DNA from: Nitratireductor sp. XY-223
Lineage (GTDB): Bacteria; Pseudomonadota; Alphaproteobacteria; Rhizobiales; Rhizobiaceae
DNA length: 64,000 nucleotides
NCBI RefSeq assembly: GCF_004959855.1
Contig: NZ_SPNT01000003.1
Span: 672,619-736,618 of the forward strand
Reading direction: 5' to 3'
Shown in pieces: positions 34,788 through 43,047 of this stretch. Position 1 is the first letter of the stretch, and the number at the start of each line of letters is the position of its first letter. The notes beneath the pieces are model-generated. The model saw only the letters and a program-made list of their open reading frames with translations, was not told the origin of the DNA and did no database searches. The position numbers and the translations under genes were made by a program.

Positions 34788-34835
34788 TTCGCCGCGAACT
34801 GAACAAGTGCCGCATTGGGGTAAATGCTGACAATG
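34788..34835. repeat. Degenerate copy of the dispersed repeat
   Basis: GTTCGCCGCGAACTGAACAA followed by GTGCCGCATTGGGG resembles the 30.38-kb copy (TTCGCCGCGAACTGCACAGA) in its first ~17 bases and drifts afterwards. It lies between the peptidase and ArsR genes, partly inside the untranslated 5' side of the former. Confidence 0.45.
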
Positions 34836-34876
34836 TTCAACCCCGGTCTGGTGGCCGCTCTTCGATCAAACTTGAC

Positions 34877-34896
34877 ATGCAGTAAAATTACTGCAT
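34877..34896. promoter_or_regulatory. ArsR operator overlapping its promoter
   Basis: ATGCAGTAA and TTACTGCAT, a perfect 9-bp inverted repeat with a 2-base centre. A TTGACA -35 box (34872-34877) abuts it, so the palindrome fills the -35/-10 spacer of the promoter of the ArsR gene at 34908. Autorepression is expected. Confidence 0.8.
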
Positions 34897-34907
34897 ATCG
34901 GTGATCG

Positions 34908-35216
34908 ATGACAGATGAGCAGCTCGATCTCATATTCAAAGCGCTCTCCGACAGTACTCGCCGCCGCATCATCGATCGTTTGAGCCAGCAACCGGCCCAG
35001 TCATTGTTCGAGGTATGCGCGGCATCGGTTGCTGAGGATGGCGTTGCATTGTCGCGTCAGACCGTTTCTCAGCATCTCGCCGTCCTGGAGAAGGCTGGAT
35101 TGATCGAGACAACGTGGAAAGGGCGCACGAAAGCCCATTCGCTGAGTATCAGCGAGGATCATATCGCCGCTGCATCGTGGCTCATGAACTACAAACAAGA
35201 CGGAGAAAAATCATGA
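34908..35216 (+). CDS. ArsR-family winged-helix regulator
   Basis: A 102-residue single-domain ArsR/SmtB-type repressor: FKALSDSTRRRIIDRLSQQP, a recognition helix around LSRQTVSQHLAVLEKAGLIE and a wing WKGRTKAHSLS. The metal-binding cysteine motif ELCVC of classic ArsR is absent, so it is probably one of the non-metal members. It starts 11 bases after the palindromic operator and overlaps the VOC gene by 4 bases (ATGA). Regulators of this type are commonly paired with VOC or SRPBCC proteins. Confidence 0.9.
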   Translation: MTDEQLDLIFKALSDSTRRRIIDRLSQQPAQSLFEVCAASVAEDGVALSRQTVSQHLAVLEKAGLIETTWKGRTKAHSLSISEDHIAAASWLMNYKQDGEKS

Positions 35217-35614
35217 AGATTTATGTGACCAACGTCTTTGTCGATAACCAAGACAAAGCAGAGAAATTCTACACCGAGGTCCTCGGTTTCGATGTGAAAA
35301 ACAATATTCCCATGGGTGAACATCGTTGGCTGACGGTCGTGTCGGGCGAAGACCCCGACGGCACGGAATTGCTGCTTGAGCCCAGCGAGCATCCCGCCGT
35401 TAAGCCCTACAAAGATGCACTGGTTTCCGACGGCATTCCCGCGCACTCTTTTCAGGTGGAGAATCTGGATGCGGAGCGGAAAAGACTTGGCGAGCACGGA
35501 GTGACGTTTGTTCAGGAACCGATGAATGCCGGACCAGTTCGCATGGCGGTTTTCGACGATACCTGTGGGAACCTCATTCAGCTTATTGAGATGGTTGACA
35601 CTTCTCCAGCATGA
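35213..35614 (+). CDS. VOC-family (glyoxalase/bleomycin-resistance) protein
   Basis: A 133-residue VOC-fold protein consisting of two beta-alpha-beta-beta-beta modules: VFVDNQDKAEKFYTEVLGF at the start and FDDTCGNLIQLIEM at the end, with Glu122 a likely metal ligand. The family includes glyoxalase I, dioxygenases and antibiotic-binding proteins, and this short type is often regulated by an adjacent ArsR protein. Translation is coupled to the ArsR gene (ATGA at 35213). The inducer of the pair is unknown. Confidence 0.88.
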   Translation: MKIYVTNVFVDNQDKAEKFYTEVLGFDVKNNIPMGEHRWLTVVSGEDPDGTELLLEPSEHPAVKPYKDALVSDGIPAHSFQVENLDAERKRLGEHGVTFVQEPMNAGPVRMAVFDDTCGNLIQLIEMVDTSPA

Positions 35615-35750
35615 GCATCGGGTCAGCACGCATAGTCTCTACCCGAGCGGCACACAGCAGCCGTTCGGGCAAACCACAAGATGCTGCTCTGGAACCAGGT
35701 CAAAGCCGTGTAATCGACGCATGCTTACTGCTAAACGCCAACACAGAGAT

Positions 35751-36737
35751 TCAGTCTTTTTCGACTCCAAAACGCTTTCTGTATTCCGTCGGTGAAATTC
35801 CGAAGACACGTTGCATGGCGCGCCGCATACGTTCGTCATCCTCAAAGCCGGCTCGTTGCGCGATCGTCGCAACGGGAAGTTCGGTGACCTCGAGCAGGTC
35901 GCGCGCTGCCGCTATGCGAAACAGTTCTATGGTTTTGGCGGGCGTTCGGCCGGTAGTTGCCCGATAGACCCTGGTGAAATTACGTTCGCTCATTCCTACT
36001 TGCTCAGCCAATCGATCGACGCGCAAATCCCGGTTCAAATTGTCCCCGATCCAGGTGTGAAGAGCATCGAACCGACCATCGGCATCATTGATTTGACTGA
36101 GAAGCACGGAACTGAACTGAGACTGGCCACCGGAGCGGACCATATACACGACCAATGTTCGTGCCAGACGAACGGCAACCTTTCTCCCCGAATCTTCAGC
36201 CACCATGGCAAGAGCCATATCAATGCCCGCGGTCACGCCTGCCGACGTCCATACATTTCCATCCTTTATGAACATACGGTCCGGTTCTACTGTCACATCC
36301 GGATGCTGATTTGCCAGTTCGTCGCATGAATACCAATGCGTTACCGCGCGACGGCCATCAAGCAGGCCGCCTGCCGCGAGAACGAACGCGCCCGTGCAAA
36401 CAGAGCCTATTCGCGCGGCTTGATCGGCCAGATGGAGTGTATTTTCTACAAGCTTCGGATCTTGCGCTGCCGCTTGCGCTCCGAAGCCGCCTGAAATCAG
36501 TAGGGTATGGATTTTTCGGTCGCGCCATCGCTCCAAAGGTTCCGTGTCGAGTTCAACTCCTGCATCCGTCAGCTGAACCCCGCCTTTCGCAGACGCAAGC
36601 ACGATCTCGTATTCTTCGCCTCCAACTCGTCTTGCATCGGCAAAGACCTGCATTGGACCGGTGACGTCCAGCAGTTTGGCGTCCGGAAAAACGACGATAA
36701 GAACAACCGGGCGCGATTTGGCGGAAAATGAGGGCAT
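35751..36737 (-). CDS. GlxA-family transcriptional regulator (DJ-1/PfpI + AraC HTH)
   Basis: A 328-residue regulator. Residues ~8-185 are a DJ-1/PfpI (class I amidotransferase-like) domain with VVLIVVFPDAKLLDVTGPMQ and a nucleophile-like Cys in GSVCTGAFVLAAGG. Residues ~220-325 are an AraC-type HTH (VDRLAEQVGMSERNFTRVYR, FGISPTEYRKRF). Related proteins include GbdR and CdhR, which sense quaternary amines. The start at 36737 is used; an in-frame ATG eight codons earlier is less likely. Its first codons and promoter belong to a 76-bp sequence repeated at 37890-37966. Confidence 0.9.
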   Translation of the reverse strand: MPSFSAKSRPVVLIVVFPDAKLLDVTGPMQVFADARRVGGEEYEIVLASAKGGVQLTDAGVELDTEPLERWRDRKIHTLLISGGFGAQAAAQDPKLVENTLHLADQAARIGSVCTGAFVLAAGGLLDGRRAVTHWYSCDELANQHPDVTVEPDRMFIKDGNVWTSAGVTAGIDMALAMVAEDSGRKVAVRLARTLVVYMVRSGGQSQFSSVLLSQINDADGRFDALHTWIGDNLNRDLRVDRLAEQVGMSERNFTRVYRATTGRTPAKTIELFRIAAARDLLEVTELPVATIAQRAGFEDDERMRRAMQRVFGISPTEYRKRFGVEKD

Positions 36738-36793
36738 GTGTCGGTTTTGCCAAAAAAACAATTGTTAGTCTATCCACAAGCGACCCGGAGCGT
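36718..36793. repeat. Promoter/start region of glxA-like gene, copy 1 of duplication
   Basis: The segment shares GGCGGAAAATGAGGGCATG and GTCTATCCACAAGCGAC with 37890-37966, with a more divergent A-rich middle. It contains the start codon and first six codons of the GlxA-family gene and its immediate upstream region. Confidence 0.85.
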
Positions 36794-36884
36794 GCGGGCG
36801 TTGGCCGCGGCGCCAAAACCACCATGAGAAAACGCCCTCGAAATCGCGATTCCGTTCGGGCGCTCGAGGCTTTGATGGCAAACG

Positions 36885-37535
36885 TCAATCACCGTGGGAC
36901 CAGGGTTTCTCGATTGAGGGATCCGTCGGCGCCTCGTTAATGTAGGATGCGATCAGGCGGTCGATTGCGCGGCGGGCCAGCCGGTTATGATCGGGGGAAA
37001 AGCCGAGGGTCGCGATATAACTCCAATGCGCATGCATCATGGAGACAACAAGAAATGAAAGCTCCTTGCAAGCAGCGTCATCGAGTTCCGGATGCGTAAT
37101 TGCCAGTTCATGAAGAATGACCTGACCGAGGGTTTTGTATTTCTCACACAAGCGCTCTTTCAACGACGCTGAGCCTACTGCATAGGCGAACAAAGCGTCA
37201 TAAGCCTCAAGATTGTCGGGCATGGGATGGTCCTCGGACAGACCAAAGAGAAAATCCAGAAAGAACTTGAGACGCTCGACCTGACGGACTTCCACGATGC
37301 CTGCAACCAGGGCGTCCTGATAGACCTGTTGCAGATGGCCGCATAATTCCACCATCAAGGCATCAAGGTCGGAATAGTAGTACCGGACCAATTGGCGGGA
37401 CAGACCCGCTTCATTTGCGATGCTTTCAAACGAAACCACCTGCAGTCCCTGGGTGGTCAGCAATCGCGTCGCGGCATTCAGGATCTGAGTTTTCTTGTCA
37501 TGGGTCGGATCGCCTGCGTTTGGATCGGTGTTCAT
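36885..37535 (-). CDS. TetR-family transcriptional regulator
   Basis: A 216-residue TetR regulator: N-terminal HTH (residues ~15-65, ILNAATRLLTTQGLQVVSFE, IANEAGLSRQLVRYYYSDLD) followed by an all-helical ligand and dimer domain with no recognisable specificity. It is flanked on both sides by the duplicated glxA promoter segments and has no obvious adjacent target gene in the same or divergent orientation, so its regulon cannot be inferred. An ATG at 37535 with GGGAGG upstream supports the start. Confidence 0.88.
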   Translation of the reverse strand: MNTDPNAGDPTHDKKTQILNAATRLLTTQGLQVVSFESIANEAGLSRQLVRYYYSDLDALMVELCGHLQQVYQDALVAGIVEVRQVERLKFFLDFLFGLSEDHPMPDNLEAYDALFAYAVGSASLKERLCEKYKTLGQVILHELAITHPELDDAACKELSFLVVSMMHAHWSYIATLGFSPDHNRLARRAIDRLIASYINEAPTDPSIEKPWSHGD

Positions 37536-38210
37536 CTATCCCCTCCCGAAAACCCGCGCCGCCCGATTCAATCATAAGAGAAATTCGCGGCCGGGAAATA
37601 TTAATGAGAGGCATTTTCGGATTGAAAGTGCACAACTTTCAATATCGGCGTCGACTATATTTGCAACCTCTTGATATTGGTGCGTTTATTTCGGTCGTTG
37701 CATTGATTTGTCCGGCTATATTTTTCGAAATGCAAAGATCAGGACTGATTGACTCTATCTTCCTGATTTCAATAATATTTAAGCAATCTGATCGCTCGTA
37801 TTTCGATTGATCATGATGATCAAAACTCGGTTTTGAAACTTAAGACTGGCTTGAACGAAACCTGGGCGGATAACGCAAACGGGCGCCAATTGGCGGAAAA
37901 TGAGGGCATGTTGTCAGTCTTGCCCAAAAATTTGCTGCTAGTCTATCCACAAGCGACCTGGAGCGTTCGATGCAACCTGGGGGAGGGGTCATGCGATCGC
38001 GGACTACAACGGTCTTGGATTGAAGATCATCGGTGCAGGTCAACTGCACCGGGCCAGTGAAGACGCCTTAACGAGAGCGCAGTGGTTTGGATGCGGCGAG
38101 ATCGCTCGGCGGCTGTGTTTTGGAGGAGGTTGAGGCCCAGTAATCTGGGCCCTTTGGGTCACAAAGGCTGAAGGTACAGCGGGCGGGACAAATTGGGGGA
38201 ATGTCGGGTA
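37536..38210. other. 675-bp region without a gene, containing a duplicated promoter segment
   Basis: No open frame with credible codon use or ribosome site was found. The left 300 bases are AT-rich. The middle holds the second copy of the glxA promoter segment. The right part is GC-rich and leads to the LuxR-hydrolase gene. On the minus strand the repeat still gives MPSFSA followed by unrelated residues and a stop, consistent with a gene remnant. Confidence 0.5.
37890..37966. repeat. Copy 2 of the glxA promoter segment
   Basis: It matches 36718-36793 in the same orientation (start codon context and the GTCTATCCACAAGCGAC block). No GlxA gene follows on the minus strand, so this is an orphan copy that could still bind the same regulator. 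Confidence 0.82.
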
Positions 38211-39833
38211 GTGACAGGTTCTCAGCTGAACGCACTCGACCATATCGGTCAGGAGATGCGAGCCGCCTTTTCGCTTCTTTCTCGCAAGGATGCTGAGCGG
38301 GCCGTTTCGGCCACGCTGGCGCATTTTGAAGGCGGGTTGGAGTCCGAGTTCGTCAAACGTGATTGCCCGCTTCATTGGGCCGATATTGACCAAGCTGGCC
38401 GCTTTATCAGGGGCGGTCGCTGTGGTCTCTTGAGCCGGTCCGCGGATATTGTAGCGCAACCACAAGACGACCCTGTGATTTCCATGATTGTGGCGCTTGC
38501 CGCAAGGGAAAGGGCCGTGGCCGGCGACATAATCCCGCTGCCAAAAGAAGACAGGTTCCTGTGGTTTGTTCCGGTCACAGACAGCGCCGCAAAGAGCCCC
38601 GCACGAACCAATTTGCGCGGCATCTCGGTTGGCCGGGAGCTCTGCGAACAAATCATGGAAATTTACAACCATCGCGCCAATCTGACACCAGCGGAGAAAC
38701 GAGCCATTTTCCAGTTGGTTGGTGGGCTGTCCAATCGTCAATCCGCCATCAAGGACGGGGTCAGCGTTGAAACCAAACGGGCGCATACAAAGAACGCCTG
38801 CGCCAAGTTGGGATGCGCAGGACAGACCGAGTTGATCAAAAAAGTGCTCGGGCAGTTGGTTCCCCTGGTTGCGATCGGTGACACGGACACGGACACGGCC
38901 CGCGTTCGCATCGCCTCGGATTTTGTTGCCCGTCATTTGTCAAATGATGCTCGCCTTACCGTGCAGCTTCTTCCCGATGGCCGGCAGATCCGTATCATCG
39001 AGTGCGGCCCGCTCTCGGGGCGACCCATCCTTCTCATCCACGGCATGATGTGGCCGCTCTTTCTCATTGATCTGGGTCGCCACCTTGAAGCGGCGGGCTT
39101 GCGGATAATAATGCCCATTCGCCGCGGACATCTCGAACCGGCCTCGGTTCCCTCGCTGTACAGTCAGGGTGACTTCGCGGTGGATTTTCTCGATAGCATC
39201 GCCACTTTCATACGCCAGAACTTCAACGAGCCTCCTCCGGTAATCGGCAACTCGTTGGGTGCCGTTCTGGCTGCATCGTTCGCAAACCGGCATCCGGATC
39301 TGGTTCCGCAACTCTTCCTTGTTGCAACCAACCTTACCCAGACGAAGGAATCGTCAAGTCCCAGGGCCAGCCGATTCTATGGCGCAATGAACCGGATTTC
39401 ACAGCGGCGGCAACTTTTTCAGCAAGTTACCTGGGAGTACAGGGATTACTATCGAAATCACAAGACTTGCCGGGACATTCTTCGAAAGCTCTTTGAAGAA
39501 AGCAGTGGTGACCTGAGCACCCTGGAAGGACGTTATTCCGGGCGCAACATGTACGAGATATTCTCCGAAAGCTATCAATCCTCCATTGCGGGCATAGCAG
39601 AGGATTTCAGTTTCGTCATGCAAAGCTGGCGAAGCGAGCTTGAGAGGTTGAATTGCCCGGTGACCTTCATTCAAGGCACCCATGATCCGCTTACCCGAGT
39701 TTCCGATTTCGAGAGCGTACTATCCGGTTCTGGCCGGCGGAAAACGATCGAACTGATCAAAAACGGCGGACATTTCCTGTCGAACTCCCACCCGGAGGAG
39801 CTTTGGGGGATCATCAGGAGACAGATCAGATGA
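38211..39833 (+). CDS. LuxR-type HTH fused to alpha/beta hydrolase
   Basis: A 540-residue protein. Residues ~1-155 form an unassigned sensor-like region. Residues ~158-215 are a LuxR-type HTH (LTPAEKRAIFQLVGGLSNRQ, then VETKRAHTKNACAKLG). From ~265 on lies an alpha/beta hydrolase with LLIHGMMWP, nucleophile elbow VIGNSLGAVLA (Ser348) and a C-terminal His near residue 520 (NGGHFLSNSH). A DNA-binding module placed ahead of a complete hydrolase suggests a regulator whose activity depends on binding or hydrolysing a ligand. The start is uncertain: GTG at 38211 has GGGGGA upstream, and an in-frame TTG lies 18 bases earlier. Confidence 0.75.
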   Translation: MTGSQLNALDHIGQEMRAAFSLLSRKDAERAVSATLAHFEGGLESEFVKRDCPLHWADIDQAGRFIRGGRCGLLSRSADIVAQPQDDPVISMIVALAARERAVAGDIIPLPKEDRFLWFVPVTDSAAKSPARTNLRGISVGRELCEQIMEIYNHRANLTPAEKRAIFQLVGGLSNRQSAIKDGVSVETKRAHTKNACAKLGCAGQTELIKKVLGQLVPLVAIGDTDTDTARVRIASDFVARHLSNDARLTVQLLPDGRQIRIIECGPLSGRPILLIHGMMWPLFLIDLGRHLEAAGLRIIMPIRRGHLEPASVPSLYSQGDFAVDFLDSIATFIRQNFNEPPPVIGNSLGAVLAASFANRHPDLVPQLFLVATNLTQTKESSSPRASRFYGAMNRISQRRQLFQQVTWEYRDYYRNHKTCRDILRKLFEESSGDLSTLEGRYSGRNMYEIFSESYQSSIAGIAEDFSFVMQSWRSELERLNCPVTFIQGTHDPLTRVSDFESVLSGSGRRKTIELIKNGGHFLSNSHPEELWGIIRRQIR

Positions 39834-39907
39834 CGTGTGTTCTTCTCTGTGTTACTTGTTCGCCTTGACCGCGGGTTGGCCAGATAGGCAGCGTAGGCTG
39901 GGGCTGT

Positions 39908-41713
39908 TCACTCCTCATGAATGAGGAAGATACCGCCACCGGCAGTACATCGAACAACATAAAGCAAACCGCCTTCGACTTGCCGTTGGTTTACAATTTC
40001 GCCACCAGCGCCGGCTGCGAGTGACTTTTCCTTGCGGGTTTTGACGTAAAAAAGACCCGCTGAACTGCTCATTATTTCGATCTGTTTTTCGGCGATGCGA
40101 ACCTCTACGCGATTGTTGATATGTGCGCGGTACTTTGCTTCCGCGCGAGAGGTCGTTACAAACTCCAGCCACGGATAAGTGTCTCTTACCTGTGCAATCC
40201 AAGCGTCCAGTTGGGTGAGGAGCCCGGGCTGACCTGCGGTGTTTGAAGTCCGCCAGCCAAGTGTCTCGGGGTTTCTGCAATATTTAGATTCACCCGACTT
40301 GCCCGGGATGTCGTAAATGTCGTCCGGATGCACGAAATGAGTCCAAATACCCATGCCGGCGATCTGAGACAGCATCATCATTCTGACATCCGGCCGGAGC
40401 ACATAGCCGTATGTGTCGCGCGGCAGACACAGCAGCTCGTTCATCCAGGGCTCGGGCCCAAACTCCCTGTATCCGCCATTTGCGGTGTCGCCGGTGGAAA
40501 ACAGACCGCAAACCACTGAAATTTCGGGAAACACCGCCTTGAGCGCGCGAACGTGGTCTGCGTGATACCAATTGTTTGCCGGTACCCATGATGTCGGAAG
40601 AGGCACGGGGACACAGTCGCTCCAGAGCGATCGGGCGACGGCCAGCTTGGACTTGAGTGTTGCCTTGTCCGGCCAGAAATCGTCCGTCATTGGTTCATGA
40701 TTATAACCGTGAAAACCAAACTCATCGTCCTCTGCAAATTGCCGAATCCGAGTGAATCGCTGCTGCAGTATCTGCCGGCCGCCGAGCAATGCCGGCGCGG
40801 AAAGATCGGCTTCCCGACCGTTGTCGACATCGTCGTAGTTCATGATGGCGTACCACGAGTATTTGAGATCATGCTTCTCCCGCAAAGCCATCATGTCTTT
40901 GTGCCATACGCCAAAGAAGAAGCCGTTCCAGTCGAGACCCTGAAACTCACTGGTTACCGGTTCCAGCCGAGCGTCCGACAGCGAAGTCGGAAAGTCGTCA
41001 ATATGAAACATTGCGAAGCCGGCTATTGCACTTACGCCGACATCCATGGTGTCCAGAACCGTCTGAACAATAAATCCACGCAATACCCTCCAGAACAAGG
41101 CACCGGTGTTCCAATAGGCAAGCCTGCCGCGACCGATATCTCTACGCCAGAGTATGGGATTCCCCGCGCAATCCGAGATGAGTATGACACAGTCCGGCGA
41201 AAGATCGGCGCGCCCGATCACCAGACGACTGTGCTCGATCAACCAGTCCGCATCGCTTACGTTGAGACCGGCCGAACCGGCAAAAACTTCGGCGTCAATT
41301 GAGAGCCCCGTTGAAACTTGCATTGACGGTTCTGTTGCGTTCACTCCCAGTCCGAACAACTCCGATAACTGCGTATTCCAGCATCTGTGCGCAACGACCA
41401 TGCCGCCACCGGAACGAACGAAGGCGGAAAGTTCCAGCGTTTTTTTTTGCCCCAATTCCCCAATCCTCTCGGTGCACAGGACGATTGAGCTGAAATTATC
41501 AAGCGCAGGCCAGGCGGACCGCCGCGCAAGGTCCAATATCGAAAACCGAACCTTGGCGAAATCCAAAGCCCTGCAGATGTTCTCCAGGATGGCCTGTGAG
41601 GGGTCACCGCCATGGCAAATAATGAGCAGTTCCTGTGAGCGGCTGGATGTGGTTATCAAAGCGGGTGCCGGGCCGCTGGAGGAGCGCGTTTTGCGGAAAG
41701 GCCAAAGCTGCAT
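39908..41713 (-). CDS. DUF2194-like protein (polysaccharide deacetylase-related)
   Basis: A 601-residue protein with no signal peptide. The middle region (MFHIDDFPTSLSDARLEPVT, then GFHGYNHEPMTDDFWPDKAT and FVHPDDIYDIPG) has the Asp/His pattern of polysaccharide-deacetylase-like TIM barrels, and the overall layout recalls DUF2194 proteins. The N-terminal ~170 residues resemble a glutamine-amidotransferase-like Rossmann fold. It is divergent from a glycosyltransferase gene 113 bases away, which supports a role in surface polysaccharide handling. The exact family assignment is from memory of motifs and is moderate in confidence. Confidence 0.6.
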   Translation of the reverse strand: MQLWPFRKTRSSSGPAPALITTSSRSQELLIICHGGDPSQAILENICRALDFAKVRFSILDLARRSAWPALDNFSSIVLCTERIGELGQKKTLELSAFVRSGGGMVVAHRCWNTQLSELFGLGVNATEPSMQVSTGLSIDAEVFAGSAGLNVSDADWLIEHSRLVIGRADLSPDCVILISDCAGNPILWRRDIGRGRLAYWNTGALFWRVLRGFIVQTVLDTMDVGVSAIAGFAMFHIDDFPTSLSDARLEPVTSEFQGLDWNGFFFGVWHKDMMALREKHDLKYSWYAIMNYDDVDNGREADLSAPALLGGRQILQQRFTRIRQFAEDDEFGFHGYNHEPMTDDFWPDKATLKSKLAVARSLWSDCVPVPLPTSWVPANNWYHADHVRALKAVFPEISVVCGLFSTGDTANGGYREFGPEPWMNELLCLPRDTYGYVLRPDVRMMMLSQIAGMGIWTHFVHPDDIYDIPGKSGESKYCRNPETLGWRTSNTAGQPGLLTQLDAWIAQVRDTYPWLEFVTTSRAEAKYRAHINNRVEVRIAEKQIEIMSSSAGLFYVKTRKEKSLAAGAGGEIVNQRQVEGGLLYVVRCTAGGGIFLIHEE

Positions 41714-41826
41714 TTCGCGTTTTTCTCGAATTTACCGGCAAATTTCAACCGGACTTGATTAGTCACGATTGAAGAAGGCATGATGCCGATTTGCGTGTTT
41801 TGAGTCGAGGGGTTGCGCGAAACAGC

Positions 41827-42939
41827 ATGTCGTTGAATGGGGATCAGGACCACGAAAATCCGCCGATACACGTCCTTCTTTGCCCGGATCAACCGTCCTG
41901 GGCATTTGACAATATCGCCACCAATATCGCCCGGTTCGCAGGACCCAACAGGATTTCAAAGCTCTATATGCGAGACCTGATCGGCAATGAGAGCCGGATT
42001 TTCGAGGCCCTGTTTCTCAAACGCATCGATCTTTGCCACGTTTTCTGGCGTGAAGACCTATTCTATCTGCTGCATCCGCAAACCATCGGCAAAGCGGCCA
42101 GACAAATGGGTCTTGAATATGAAACGGCTGTCAGGGCTATCAACAGCTGCGCATTCACGACGTCCATCTACGATCACCTGTTCAGTAGCAGCGCTGATAT
42201 CAATAGTCGTCGCTCAAGTTTCGCGATGATTGACGGCTATACGGTTTCATCGGCCAGGCTGCAATCGATCTATTCGGCCGAACCGGACATACCGGCTCCT
42301 GACCGTGTCATCTCCGACGGTGTCGATGTTGAGCATTTTCATCCACGCGAGCCCGATCGGACAAAAGACCGTGCCGCTGTCGGATGGGTGGGCAACAGTG
42401 CATGGGGAAAGCAGAGCGAGTGTTTGGACGTAAAGGGGTACCACCGGCTCTTTCAGCCGATGATGAACGAACTAAGTGCGCGTGAGATTGCAACGGATGC
42501 AAAAATCGCAGACCCGCAGATCAATCGCATTCGTTTTGAGGACATGCCTGATTTTTACAGGCAGCTTGATGTTTTCGTATGCACGTCGTCCATGGAAGGA
42601 ACACCCAACCCTGTGTTGGAAGCCATGGCCTGTGGCATACCGGTCGTGTCTTCCAACGTAGGAATTGTTCCTGAAGTATTCGGAGACCTGCAGAAGCGAT
42701 TCATTATCGAGGCGCCAACGGCAAAGAATTTTGCGGATGCCGTCGCCGAGCTGCTCGGTGACAAACAGCTTTGCCGCCAAATCTCCAGACAAAACAGAGA
42801 ACGAGCACTTGACTGGTCTTGGGAGATCAAAACAAGAGACTGGTGGCCCTTTTGGGAAGGTGTAATGCGTCGCACAATGGAGCCGCGAAACGCGATCCGC
42901 CGGGAAGTCTACCTTCGTTCAAACGCCGGCGGCGCTTGA
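41827..42939 (+). CDS. GT4-type glycosyltransferase
   Basis: A 370-residue glycosyltransferase of GT-B fold. The C-terminal half carries SDGVDVEHFHPREPDR, VGWVGNSAWG and the donor-binding EGTPNPVLEAMACGIPVVSSNVG block (shown in pieces: EGTPNPVLEAMACG, IPVVSSNVG), where the E-x7-E motif is intact. The N-terminal half is shorter than usual and lacks a clear glycine-rich loop. The ATG at 41827 is the best start, although the ribosome site is weak and upstream TTG codons are in frame. Its partner is the divergent DUF2194-like gene; together they suggest synthesis or modification of an extracellular glycan. Confidence 0.8.
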   Translation: MSLNGDQDHENPPIHVLLCPDQPSWAFDNIATNIARFAGPNRISKLYMRDLIGNESRIFEALFLKRIDLCHVFWREDLFYLLHPQTIGKAARQMGLEYETAVRAINSCAFTTSIYDHLFSSSADINSRRSSFAMIDGYTVSSARLQSIYSAEPDIPAPDRVISDGVDVEHFHPREPDRTKDRAAVGWVGNSAWGKQSECLDVKGYHRLFQPMMNELSAREIATDAKIADPQINRIRFEDMPDFYRQLDVFVCTSSMEGTPNPVLEAMACGIPVVSSNVGIVPEVFGDLQKRFIIEAPTAKNFADAVAELLGDKQLCRQISRQNRERALDWSWEIKTRDWWPFWEGVMRRTMEPRNAIRREVYLRSNAGGA

Positions 42940-43047
42940 AATAAACAAGAAATTTACCTCAGCCGACAACAAATCCCGACAACTCACCCAATTGGGTAAT
43001 GCGGCGCCGCAGAAATTGTTCTCCTATCTGAAGTGACATGATCGGGC

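Noticed and set aside
37415-37810. 131-codon plus-strand frame near the TetR gene
   Set aside because: It overlaps the TetR start region in antisense and continues into AT-rich DNA; the only plausible part is a chance hydrophobic stretch.
39836-39865. GTTC-like repeats near 39.84 kb as an SOS box
   Set aside because: The spacing between GTTC elements does not equal seven bases, so it does not meet the LexA consensus.
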